NCBI RefSeq assembly: GCF_000224145.3
Contig: NC_020168.2
Span: 806,001 to 870,000 of the forward strand
DNA: 64,000 bases
DNA from: Ciona intestinalis
Lineage: Eukaryota > Chordata > Ascidiacea > Phlebobranchia > Cionidae
Reading direction: 5' to 3'
Part shown: positions 30,537 to 43,500 of the stretch, in pieces
Layout: the number at the start of each line of letters is the position of its first letter
Numbering within the stretch: position 1 is the stretch's first letter
Position numbers and translations under genes: made by a program
The notes under the pieces: generated by a model
Database searches by the model: none
The model's input: the letters and a program-made list of their open reading frames with translations, nothing else
What the model was told of the DNA's origin: nothing

Positions 30537-33295
30537 AATATAGTATGTTCATATTCTACATTTTTGTGGTTTATTATCGTATAGCTAATAGGTTGGTATA
30601 TTTGTAAACTGAATGGTTATAACAGTCAAGTTGCTTTTTAATGCCGATCACACATTTCATTAAAAGGTGCTTTTGCCATAATTTAATTTCAATATTGTTT
30701 ATCAAAATTTCATAGCTTTCTTCATATTTATTTACTTGAAAAAAAAATAAATTTCGAACACCCGGTTAATCTTGTGGTTATTTAAACCGCTAGGTAGCGA
30801 GAAAGAGCAATCCCTGTTTGCTGAAATAACCCGAAGCCTAATAATCGCGAAAGAGCAGCATATGAAATAAAGTTGGGTATATTTTAAGTATCAGCGCTCC
30901 GGTTTAACTTTAGGCACTTAAAGGCTAACATTTTTAGCTAAACCAATTCAGCCCAAAAACGACACATTTTCTATTTTCAATAATTTTGATACTTTTGTAG
31001 CACGAAAACGATTTTTTGGGGGAATGTGTTAAAGTAATAACCACAAAAAATCATCGAAATTTGCAACCAATTGCATCTGCGCTGTCTCATTTCGGTTCAG
31101 GTTATTTGAGCTTGGATATAATCAATCACGGCTGTCCCAAACGTCCTTGATAGTTAATAGTAACCTGTCAGCCTTGCATTTGTCGGCAAGCTTTGTCTCG
31201 GGCGCCCCTGTTGTCACAACACCAGGTCTTATTTAACTTTTGGTTCCAGGCGCCACTGAACCACTAGTCCATTAATCCTTGGCGCGCGCGATGCAACGAT
31301 AATTTGTTTTAAAGTAGCTACAAATTACGTTCCCTATATTTTCGTCGATATTGCCTGAAACGTGTGCTTGCGGACGAAAAAATATTATAACTGCTCTAGT
31401 TAATTGTAACAAGGTTGTATTTTACGACGTGTATAAATGCACATATGCCACGAATTACAACAAAACAGGAAATTAGCTCTATAGAGTACTGGGTGGTCGT
31501 GGAATAGCGAGCCTGCAAAAGACACTGTGCTAACATGGTCACGCGCAATCTGATACCAAACTCCTGCTACAGGTTAGTTTGGCAATAGCAGGCGCCGAAA
31601 AACTAGTGTTAACCGTGTAATTGGACTCTGAATGCCCCAACGATGACCTTAAACCTTCCGTGGAGTTTGTTTGTATAAGTCCCCTCAACTGTTTTCAACC
31701 GTTTCCGTTTTTCTTTTTCACAACCGTACACTATGCTGGTAAAGTTTTGATGAGAAAATTGAACTAATTATGTTGCTGGTAGAACTATATGGCCACTGCC
31801 CCTCGAAACAAAATATTCAATTACTTAGAAGCCTACTAAAGCAAAAGCTGTATCACTATATAGGGCATTTCATGTTCAAGCAATATTTTATTCCAGTAAA
31901 CTTAAACTGATTTAACTCATAATAATCTTTAATATATCATACCCATAAACTTCACTAATCTCTTCGAATACAGTAACAAAGATCTGGTTCATTAAAACAA
32001 CGATTTTAATGAAATTAGCTGCAAAACGACAATCGCTTAAACCACAGTAGGGCTAAATGCTGAAAAGTGACAAATAAAAGCGTGGCTGACAGATCCACAA
32101 AACGATACGAAAGGGGGTACAGTTACAAACAAATTCAACGATATGAAACAATAGTACAAGCCACGAGTTGAACTGTAAGCTAAATGCTTCCTCATTAAAA
32201 TGGCAGACATACTAAAATTTAATACTTTAACCGACATCGTTACAATAAAATATAAATCGTGCCAAAACTGTTTATTTGTGATATTGTCGCAGTAACACAT
32301 TGTTATCTTTTATTTATAAACGGTTTCTGTCAGGAATGTTGCAATTGTAAAAACTCTTATACAGCAACGTTAATCTTTCCAATAAATGAAATACTAAGCA
32401 GTAAAATAATAATTTATATCTCTAGTTTAAAGTTATGTACAGAAATCTCTGTCTTTATTCAGCCGTCTTTATAATGCTAACGAAATATTTCAAGACATAA
32501 ATGTGTGTGTGTTGGTGAATATAAACAGTCCCGTGACGTCATCGAGCCAGATCGACATTCTTGGCCGGGCATTAAGCCGATTTGACTTACGCTCGACCTA
32601 GCTACGAGGTTACGCAAATAGTGAAATAATCTACTGTTGTTTCTACCAGGCATAACATAATATATAGGTAAATTGGTTTCTGTGAAAAAAAATTAACAGA
32701 TGTCCCATCTGCCTTGTTTCGTCGCCGTATATGCAATAAGAAACGTCGGCATAATAAAAATTACGTCGTTTTACCAAAAGTGCTGTTTATTTATAAATTA
32801 AGTGCAATAATATTCAAATTACGGCGAACTAATAAGGATAAATTAAAATTGCTCAGTTCAAATTTATTTTTTAAGGTTTAAAAAACAACCTAACTTAAAT
32901 TAGATTTGTTTGCCTCTTCATGTACAGTACCAAAGATCGGATTATTTAAATTTAAAACATCGAAGAAAAGGGAATTAGCAGATAAGATAACTTATATGAT
33001 AACTTATTTTATTCATCATGCAAAAAAGTTAAAATACTAGTTAGTATGGTCATAGCCTACTCAATACATTGGTATACCGTGATTTAACAGTAGGAACACA
33101 ACGTATTAGCAATATTTTGCAAGTTGGGAAATTTGGTTAGAGTTTGATTGACAGGTCAATGACGATAGCACGTCATTCTTATCCCGGTGTCCCGTTACAT
33201 TACAAGTTACATTAGGACTTTAACGAATGAGTGACTTTGACGTGGGTGTTTTTTTCGAACTGCACCATTCGCAGTGCATACTGTAGTATTTCAAT

Positions 33296-33491
33296 GTATA
33301 GTAGGGTTGGGGAAGGCGGGCACCTTTATAGCATATAATATCCGAATATTCCAATATTGCTTTAAACAATTAGCACCGGTCTGTGGGAGTCGTGAGGATA
33401 CGGTCTTATAATTATTTAAATCTTTTTTGTTTACTACCAAATGACACGAAAAATAGAATGAAACGGTTGTCCCATTCCCTCACCCTACTAT
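33296..33491 (+). mobile_element. MITE copy (forward)
   Basis: TATAGTAGGGTTGGGGAAGG ... CCCATTCCCTCACCCTACTA, complete interior. Confidence 0.75.
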
Positions 33492-36193
33492 GTTATATGT
33501 GTGTAAGAGACCCCTTAGCTTTAAATAGTCTTCGTATTTCTATAAGTGACTCATTGCACGATTTAAAGTTAATTAGATTAATTTCGTTCATGGCGCAAGG
33601 GCTATAATACCGAAATGGGCAGTGAGTCAGTTAAAGGTATTGATTTTTTACACAAATGTCACATCCATTAATAGATGATAAATAGCTCAAAATAGTAACT
33701 GTATCTTTGTATGCAGTGTGATAATAAATAGAAACAAAAAATATTTTAAAATTAATTTATAAATTGTGTTCTTGCCTATTTTGCCTTTATCAGAACAAAC
33801 TTTTAAATGCAATACTGTCCATACCGAAATATACGATCACCGATTCACCGTACGTAGTCGTTAATCTGTGTTTACTGTTTCGGTCCCAAATTACTTAAAT
33901 AACACGGAAAGTGAGATCATATACCACAAACATCTAAATAGGAATGTAGACCAGGATCTGGTATTACTGTTACATATTTCGTAGCAACCGATTCTTTCTG
34001 TATTTCTTGACACAAATATCGTCCTACTCTATGAGCACCAGACCACAATCACAGAGTTGATTGGGTATAAACGGAAAAGACATTGAACGTAGCATAACTG
34101 CTTTGGGTTTTTTTAATTGACCTAGCATCGACATCAACTATTAATGTATCGACAAGTGTATATAGGTATCATAGTTCGTGTTTTGCTCTGCCGTTTACGT
34201 TTAACTTGTGTATAAGAATATCCTCTAACCTCTTCAATCTTTAAAAGCAGCAAATAACGTCCTAATATTTGGGAAAGGTTAGGCAGAGCAAGATTTACAA
34301 CGAAAGTTAGTCATCTGCGTCCAGTAGCAAAACCAAAAAACGAATAAGTTCTTAAATGCGCCGTAGGTAGGGAGTGAAAATGTTTTTAATAAAATTCTCA
34401 TTTTTTACCGAAAACTCCTATTTACATCTTGATAGACGTACGTTAGTAAGTTAGAAATGAATAAATCTACTAAAACAAAGAACTAAATATTACAACTGCG
34501 TTTTTAATAATAAAATAATAATTCTAAAAAATTCGATTTTTTTTTATAAATTTATATTTTTTAGTAACGGGCGTCGCGATCCCTTTGCTGCATCTATATA
34601 TCATCAGCAGCAAGGTGAACTGGGTTCGGCATGTGAGCGCTGAAGGTCCGCTTACACGTTTCGTTCGTCCGGACAGCGTTCCTGACAAGCGGTAATTGCA
34701 AAGTCGCGTCTCAACTGTCCGCAATCTTATAATAGTCAGCTACTTCTGCCAAGACAACCGATTAAGCACAAAATCGCTGGAAGATTGGACACGTTCTGCG
34801 TATTTCCATCAGACTACATGATGGTCTTATACGCGAGCTAAAGCTCTCGAATATATTTCAATCTTTACAAAAGTAAAACTATTTCTTTATAAACGATTTT
34901 TGGAGGCTACCATTTGTTTATTAATCCACAAAACTATATACAGACAAGAAAAGTGATGGACAACGTTCGTTCACTTTTTAAACAAGAGCAAAGATTTCCT
35001 GATATCCATAATAGTAACACTATTTCGATGATTACCAAACCTGCGTATTGGTAAACCTTGATCATTTATATCCCAAAACTTTGAATAGAAATCCTGTTAT
35101 TTTGCAGCTAATTCCATTTTCTTCACTGTTTTAAGTAATCTTTGTTACTGTATTTGAAGTAATGAATAAAATTTACGAGATGTTAAATCTATTACAAATT
35201 TTTAAATTATATTCACGAAACTTAAACGTAAATCAAACAAACTATGTTCATCCACAGTCACGGAGCATCCATAACTTAAACATAATTTCATAAACCCCTT
35301 TATCGAATGTGGCAAACCATTTTAAACCAAGTGATTAGTAACAGTGGATAGCAAGATGAAATCAAGGTTATTTAAATTTATGTAATTTATAAAAAACGAA
35401 AATATGAAATCTTACAATGTAGTATATATTTATACATTTAGCAACCTTCTGGAATAACGAAGTTAATTTCCAAGACAAACACGCTTTTATGCACGAGTTT
35501 TTTTAAGCATAGTTTTATAAATCGGAATATTCAGTACTGCAGGCTAGAACGCTCCTTCAGAGTCGCCGGAATACGATTATTTGATTCCAAATATTATAAT
35601 ATATTTTTGTTTAATATCTATTGGAACAATAAAAGAGAATGGAACATTTTACCCCAACATGCTGTTTATAAAACTGTCTAAAAATCAGTGCATTGAAAAT
35701 TCGGCATGTTGTCTGTGCAGAGATACAGTGATACACGAACACCACTTTATTAGCACTCGTAGTATTAACCTTTGCGCTTAACAAAATGGCCGCAACATGT
35801 CGCGCAACAGGTGGCTGAGAACACGGATCAAATTTGCTCTAACTACGCTTTTGTTTGTGCTATGCGGAATTTTAGTTTGGTATGACTTCAGCTTTAGACC
35901 AAGAACACTACATTTAAAAACACGAAAATACAATTTTATAATTTTGTAAACATTCTTTGTTTACTACCAATGAGACGATAAAAGAGGATGAAAATATGTG
36001 CCATCTTACCCCAACCTACCATACTGGTGCATGGTTGATATGTGTTTCTTGTTTGCAGTTTTTATTACTTTAAATTAAATGTCGTGTCCCAATGATCACC
36101 AATTTTAGTTTATATACCAAGGCTACCTCCGTTTACAACAAAACCAAAAAGCAATTCAACTGAAAATAATTATAACTGAAAAAATATTATATC

Positions 36194-36386
36194 TATAGTA
36201 CTATGGGGTAAGATGGATGCGGGTAGCACATAGAAATCATTATTTTCCAATCGTGTTTTTAACAATAGCCCGATTAGAGTTATGTGGATTGGTAATAAAA
36301 TTAGGTAAATATTGTTTGTTTACCACCAAATGGGTCGATAAAAGAGAAGGAAAACATGGACCATCTTACCCCAACCTACCGTGTAT
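36194..36386 (+). mobile_element. MITE copy (forward)
   Basis: TATAGTACTATGGGGTAAGA ... CATCTTACCCCAACCTACCG. A 3' half-copy with the same right end lies just upstream, at about 35906-36030. Confidence 0.75.
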
Positions 36387-36714
36387 ACATTTATTGGCGT
36401 GAAGAGTTTTTTTAAACACGGAAAAATCGTTAAAAATAGGCTTGATTTTGTGTATCTTTTATTGGTTCCATTGTGTGTTTAAGTTACGATCAATCATTTT
36501 TCGTTGCTTTGTCGGGAAATGCGGTAAGATGAAACGCTGGTAATTACCTGCACCGTTGGCAACTTATTAACACAAGATTAAATTCGTCAACACTTCATCT
36601 GTTTGAGTTGTACACTTAATGCAATTAATACATTACGTAACATGCGACGTTTTTAAAGAGGGTTCCTACTCATGCTAGACGTAGGCTCATTAAACACCTA
36701 TTTATGAATGAATG

Positions 36715-36835
36715 TTTCTTATGCTTGTAACTTATTTGTTCTAGCGCGGTAGGGCAGCGACAGTCGTTATACCACGGGCGTTCTGTTTCATAAACCTCAT
36801 TCCCGCCTACTGTTACCACATATTTAAATATTTCC
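36715..36835 (-). mobile_element. SINE-family fragment (reverse)
   Basis: GGCAGCGACAGTCGTTATAC, TTCTGTTTCATAAACCTCAT and CTACTGTTACCACATATTT blocks. Confidence 0.6.
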
Positions 36836-38062
36836 AACTAATGTTGGGAAATGTGTCATTCATTCGACTGTTATTAAATTATTGAGTAAAAGCCGCCGTA
36901 TTTCTGTGAGCCGTTGTGTTTCTGTTTTCTTAACTCTTATCTCGTGTGGCAATAATCCCAGCCAACGAACGTCGTTAAAACGCGCAACTAACTGCGAAAT
37001 GCACAACAAATACGTGCGGTGGTTCGTAAAATATACATTTGGCAGTTGAAGTAGTAATTGGAAGGCAAGATTATTTTACCACAGCTTTACATGGCAGCTG
37101 ACTAATTGAGGCATCGTACGTTGCGAATATGAAAGCCACACTTAAAACACACGTAACGAGCTATATTGACTCAGGCAGAGATTTAATAATATGCCAACGC
37201 CAAGATAAAATCACATGCAATCAATCTAACCCGATTACGCGCAGATTTAATTAGTATTTTCGGACGAAGGCCGTAAGCCACATAACTCATATACGTAGTT
37301 CACATGCCGCAGGGCCAGGTCGACGAAAAGCATGCAGTCAATTGGGGTGGTCAAAAATTGACATAAATCTATTCCTTACCGGCCAAATTACCGTGAACTT
37401 TTAGGAACGCAATTCGCTACAGGCAGACAATGGGAGAGGGCATTAAGAGCGAAATAAAACTTTTCCAAACCAAGTCGTTAAAAATGGACCACACATGGGC
37501 ATTACCTCTGAATTTCTTAAGCGATAATTACGTTATCTGCTCTTTGTGCTCATAATAACAACGTTGGGAGTCGGTGTCCCATTTCGTTTGCGAGATAGGT
37601 ATCATTTATCGAGTTTATTAAACCAAAATAGATTTTGAACTAAAGATTCAATATAGTCAAGTCATTGTAATTACATTCAGTATTACAGTTCATATTCCCA
37701 AATCCAGAAGGTTAAAGCTAAAAATATCCCAAACGTCTCTTCATTCAGCCTTACTGTATGCGAGTGCGCCATTTACCCCAACCACCAAGAGCGTTTCCCA
37801 CGATTTGTGGCCGCCCGGTCATTGATCAAGCCACACAGGCTTTGAATGACGGGATATACTTCAAGTGACAACCCGGCACGAACGTTACAATTCAACCGTA
37901 CCAATATACCGCACTTTAGGTTAAAGGCGGAAACGGAGGCTATATCGCCATCTAAAAAAAATCGAGGCATCTCCAAGACACTTTAACTAGGACATGCAAG
38001 AACATTTTAATTGTTTCGTTTTATGCTCAGCGTTTGGCTATATCTTATATAAATTAAATTGA

Positions 38063-38264
38063 TGTAGTAGGGTGGGGGAAGATGGGACACCTTTTCATAC
38101 TGTTTTCTCCTCATATTTGGTAGTAAACAAAGAACATTCAAAGAATTATATAACTATATTCTCACAACGACTCCCATAAAGCATTGTTAATTGTTTAAAA
38201 CACGACCAGGATAATTGGATATTATGTGCTCAAGGTGTCCCATATTTTCCCATCCTACTATAAT
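38063..38264 (-). mobile_element. MITE copy (reverse)
   Basis: TGTAGTAGGGTGGGGGAAGA ... CATATTTTCCCATCCTACTA, full length with one ACGACTC insertion-like variant inside. Confidence 0.8.
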
Positions 38265-39048
38265 GTTAGAATATAGTTCAAACAACATAAATTGACGAAC
38301 GTTTATAATTTCAAGATTGAATTAAATTTGTCCAAGAACCACCGTCCAAAAATATGTGGTAAGACCTAGCAGTGTAGCAACAAAATACACTCTGCTAGTG
38401 TTAAAACAGGCATGTTTGATAAGATTGGCAAATTCGGGATTTAATTGACCGCAAGTCCAGGACACGGCAAAGTTAAGTTCTGTTCACAAAGTTTTTAGCT
38501 TAAGGCTATAACCTATTCATACAACAATGCAAACATTAGGTTTTCGAACGAAAGGCAATATTGATTATAGAAATACGGCAACAGTATAGCAGACACCTTG
38601 TAACAATAAAGATTCACTTAAAACATATAATATTGTATTGTAATAGAAAACAATACGCGAGGTTAAAAGCTACCACTCCTGCCAGAGGGAGGAATGGCCG
38701 CGACATAGTTTTCATGTTTTTACTGGGGGTCAGTGATCCGTGACATTGCTTTGCCCACGACGCCAATCTTTCATTTCGTATGCCTTCTACGTTTTACAGT
38801 TAACATGCGCAAGGGAATCAATGACCGAACTAACACGCAGCGTACGAATAGGAACAGCTGCATTTGCGGGTGTGACTTGCCCATATATATATAATTGTAC
38901 AACACACGTAAATAAAAGATAGTATACAGTAAATTTAGAACTTAAAATACATTTGTTTTTAAAAAGCTGTACACAACTTAAATGTGGCACTATGATTGTG
39001 CGACACATGATTTAAAATAACGTAAGTTACAATACGTACCACTGGTTG

Positions 39049-39192
39049 TCAAATCCTGCTTGGTAATCCGTAATGCATAAGAGCTTCATTCCAATCATAT
39101 ACTCCAAAACTTGTAATGTTGTAAGCACGAGGACCAACAGTCAGTATCAGTGGCACGCCTGTCAAATTGGAACCTGTCACGTTGACGAAACC
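39049..39192 (-). other. Exon-like open stretch, 47 codons (unrecognised)
   Basis: The minus-strand frame reads GFVNVTGSNLTGVPLILTVG, then NITSFGVYDWNEALMHYG, and ends SRI-stop. The composition is protein-like, with several possible N-glycosylation sites (NVT, NLT, NIT). A stop codon lies directly upstream and the only nearby acceptor is weak (ATATGAG before GTTTCG). It could be the last exon of an unfound gene or a gene relic. Confidence 0.22.
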
Positions 39193-40187
39193 TCATATTA
39201 TCTTCACTTGTAGCTTGTGGTATCTTCGAACTAATCTCCACCGTGGCTGTGCTAATTTACAGTCTCTTATCGCTACAGCAGAGCACTAAGTCATGTAGTG
39301 GGCACTCACGGCACATACCTTTCCACTAGACCTGGCGGAGATCGATCGGGCCTTGCTCCTGCGGCGCCTCCTCCTCTTTTTATTCTCTTTCATTCTCCCG
39401 ACCTGATTGTAAATTTTAGACCGAGTGCTTGTGTGTGTATGAGCGAGAGAGTGGTCGTTGTGCAATGTTATGATTTTACAACCATGCCGGTTCTGGGTCA
39501 TAGCGCCAACCAACCGGCCAAAACTAAACTGCCCTGTCGTCTCCTTCCTAAATAAACCGAATTAAAATGAACGAAACCTTTGTACAAAGGGATTTAAACA
39601 TTTAAGTTATCTTGGTTATGACTTACAGTAAACTTTTCTGTATAACCTGCGCACTGCGGCAAGCTTCTTCTGTGTGCTTAGGTGTAATTACGTGACTCCG
39701 CAAAGGTTAACAGAATTTGCACATTTTACTTTTGTCGTACTATTTGCACAGAAACATGGTACCCAACAGATATAACGTTCGACCATACGACTTGTATACG
39801 CTTTCTTTGCAAATGTTAGCGTTAGGATAACATTCTCTATAATTCTGCAGTAAGTCTTTTCATACCGTGTATATTCATGCGTTATTACATACAATTAAAT
39901 TCATCGTAGTTTTCGTATGTAAGCCTCGCCCTGCCTGAACGCAATTATAAATGTGTTCGTTTCGACAACAACCGCTCTCAATGTTGCACACGCCGCAAAC
40001 ACGAAGCAGCTGCAGCAAAATGCGCCTGGGACATAATTTGAGGCTTTTCGTGAAAAATCTCCGCGAATATTACATGACATTTCCTAGATGCCAGGTGTGC
40101 CTAATGTTTACAGTTGCAAAAGTAACGATCGTGCAGAACGCAAAAATTTCGTTCGATTTCGTATTTTATCTTGATTTCGTTACTAAA

Positions 40188-40345
40188 TATAGTAGGTCGG
40201 GGTAAGATGGCCCATATTTTTATTCTGTTATACCGGCACATTTAATAGTTAACAAACTATAGCGTTGTCAATTGTTAAAAACACGTTTAGGAAATACGGG
40301 ATAGTGCTCACGGTATCCATCTTATACCCTACACTACTATATCAT
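40188..40345 (-). mobile_element. MITE copy (reverse), shortened
   Basis: TATAGTAGGTCGGGGTAAGA ... CATCTTATACCCTACACTAC with part of the interior deleted. Confidence 0.65.
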
Positions 40346-40382
40346 CTTATTATTAAATTTTCGATATAGAGCCTGTCACACT

Positions 40383-40517
40383 TCAATGAACACAGGACTT
40401 ATCGATCATCACGTGATTAACGTCTTGGGTCATTAGGCACGCTTGACCAGCTGCACTTATCATTTCACAGCCTCGATAGTTTGAGTCAGAGGAAGCCAAA
40501 CCAAACTCCTGCTCCCA
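40383..40517 (-). other. Exon-like open stretch, 44 codons (unrecognised)
   Basis: Preceded by a good acceptor (ATAATTACAG) on the minus strand. It opens WEQEFGLASSDSNYRGCEMI, continues AAGQACLMTQDV, and ends DKSCVH before a TGA. Three cysteines and amphipathic spacing look like a secreted or helical protein tail. No partner exons were found upstream, so gene status is doubtful. Confidence 0.25.
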
Positions 40518-43500
40518 CTGTAATTATAAAATATCTTCTCAAACTAAAGAAATCCCTTTTCACACATTTCGTTATAAATACTTATTTAAAACTCTTTCGT
40601 TTGTAAGTACTTACTTTGTCGCTAATTGTTTATAAACTGTTTTATTTCAAACTAAAAAGATAATCCCCTTCAATTTTTAAATAAAGATATTTAAAATCCG
40701 GTTACTGTAGTAGTTTTTATCCGTAATCCGTAACGTGTTTTTAACGTTTGTCATTTTGCTGCCAATTTCTTTCTCGTCGTTGTTTTAATAAATTTTAGCT
40801 TCGCCACACTATTCGAAAAAATAAGTAAATTGCTATATTATATTATGCAACTATGAAAAAAAAACGTTTTAAAATATACTTATCGGTTTTAGGAACAGTT
40901 CATCCAAACAGTAAGTTAGCTTTTAATTTTTAAATCTAATATCGTCCAGCATAATATTTGAATAACGTTTATGTTGTTGGCTTTTGCGTAGGAGACATGC
41001 GCTTGATGTTTACCCCAAGTACTTTGTGTTCGTTAAGTCATACTCTGCAAGTTACTAAAATACTTTGTTCATTCTTTATATTGCATTGTTTAAACATAGA
41101 GATGGCGCAAGAGTTTACATTGTCGCAAGATAATAAAAGAGCAACAAAGAGAAAGAGTGGGAGAAACGTCGATTGTTATCTAGAAATATTACCGGAGGTG
41201 CTTTGGGGAGAGGCAAAATAAACTGAGTTTAATAATCCCATTTCGTGACGCAATTCGTAAATAAAGTGACTTATTCATTTCTCCGACAAAGTCAAACTCG
41301 TTCTTGGACTTTTGTAGCCAATTTATTTTCGTTCAATTTAAAAATTCCGCTTTAAACGGGCGAGGTTTTTCACTCCGAATAGAAAAATGGCGGTTCATTT
41401 CTGCTTTACCAAAGCGACAAAACTGATCAAATGCCAATGCTTAGTCCAGTACGGTAGTGAATATTAATTTAAACAATCAGCAAATTAAATTGCGGGAATT
41501 GCGGGTTTTTATTTGTGAAAAATAGGTATGCAAAAGACATAGTTACCGCTTTAAAACGGTTCCCATTGTATTTCAGTTTAAAAAGATGCTATATACTTTT
41601 AGTTATAACCATGATTTAAAATTTTAGTTTAGAATTAAAATTTGCATTCCGTTTTGATGTCTGTTATGTTTGTTAAACGTGCGTTTTGTATTTATAGTGT
41701 TATTCTGACATTTGACATTAATTTATTTTGCCTGTATTAGGTGCCAGTCACAAAGTTAAATTACATAAAGTATTTTATACTATTTGCACGCCAAGTGTGT
41801 ACAAAGACCGGGTAATATAATCTAAACAAGCAGTAACCTACGTTTTATCATTCTTACCGCGGTAGTTATATTATAATTAAAATGGAGTTTTTCTGTTCGG
41901 TCCCAAACTACTTTATGTACGTTTGATTGGGGCCGTACGTTTTGATTCATCGTGCCTTGTATCGGTTCTTTATGTCGTTTTGCGCTTCGATTTTGTAGTT
42001 TAACATTGGGAATTTAACAGGATGGGCGACTTCCTTTACATATTTCGCATTCAAAACTGAGAGCGCAGGACAGAAAGGAGAGAAGTGCGAGAGAAAGTTG
42101 TCGTGACGCGAGTTAAAATGGCGGACGACTTGACATGCAGTGTACCATATAGATACCGAGTGTACTCTGAAACGTTAGGGCGTAAATGCGTGAGGGAAGC
42201 CTGCATCTTAGTGATGCTTAAGTTAGATTAAAGCCCTAAAGGTTTACAGTGAGGTATACAGTCTTAAAAAGTGCAGCGGAACCTTGTCGTATAAGAAATG
42301 AACAGTTTGTAGTTAAAATGTACGTTTGCATTTGTAAGATTTTCGTATTTGTTTATTATCGGTAACCTGATATCGGCTTTTGGGAGTGTTGCGAGTCATT
42401 TTAACGCAGGTTCCAGGATTTCTTATAAAACTGGTACGTTAGTGCATTCTGCTGACACTTGTTAACGTTTTATAGCAATCACGCAAACATTTTAAATGCT
42501 GGTGGCTAAGCATACGGGTAATTGTACTGAGTTTTGTTTTCCGCGCCACATATGATTTATATATACTTCTTCGTGCAATCGGATTTGTGCATACGCAAAT
42601 AACTTTAATATCACCAAGCGTTGTATCGTAGCACTTTGTATGGATTTGCCCGCTGCTGATATTTCAGCATGGTATATACGCTCGCAATTTATTCATTCAG
42701 TGTCACGACGGGGCCGTAGTGGGATCAAATGTCGAAATATCGGCGACATAAAAACCTTTCCATTCGCCTCAATGTTGTCGGTGGAGCGTCAGTGTAATTA
42801 CGCCTGCACGGCTGTATGCGTTGAAGGTTAATTTAATGGCTGAAATAGCAGACGGGCAGCCTCGCCCTTGGCACATTCAATTTCAATACATGAATGGTTC
42901 ATACTCGGGAAATTTAATTGTGACACTTCATACATATCTCATGCGGTAGACTACTTTCGTCGGGCGAATTCAAACTTGTTCGCTTAATCGGATAGGTGAA
43001 GTTTTCGTCTTAGATACCATGTATCATGCCAACAGACGGTCTCGTTAAATATCCATTTGCCTCAAATAACTGCGTTGTGAAAATAGGGGCGTGGAGCTAC
43101 GTTTAATCGAAAGCTGCGGGAAGCCAGCAATCACCATTTGATAAAATACGTCAGCGAGTGCGTATTAAGCTATCCGGTTTAACTGCGCCGACTTATGCTG
43201 TAAAACGAGACCATGGGCCTGCTAAGAAAACCACGATACGGTTATTAACGATTTTATTTCGTGTACAAGCCAGATGGAAATATAACAGCCTGGCCAACCG
43301 CCTGCCAATATCGTGTGGCGTAAGTGAATTAAAAAGGTCTTTTTGTGTGATTTTAATTCAGACTTAACGTCACGAATTAAATAAAAATGCCGATGTGATG
43401 GTTACTCGTTGGTACGTGGACAGTATATTGGGACACGGGTTGCTGTGATGCCTAAATGTGGGCAAATAATCATGTGGAAATGGTCAGTTTTTCGTCAAGT

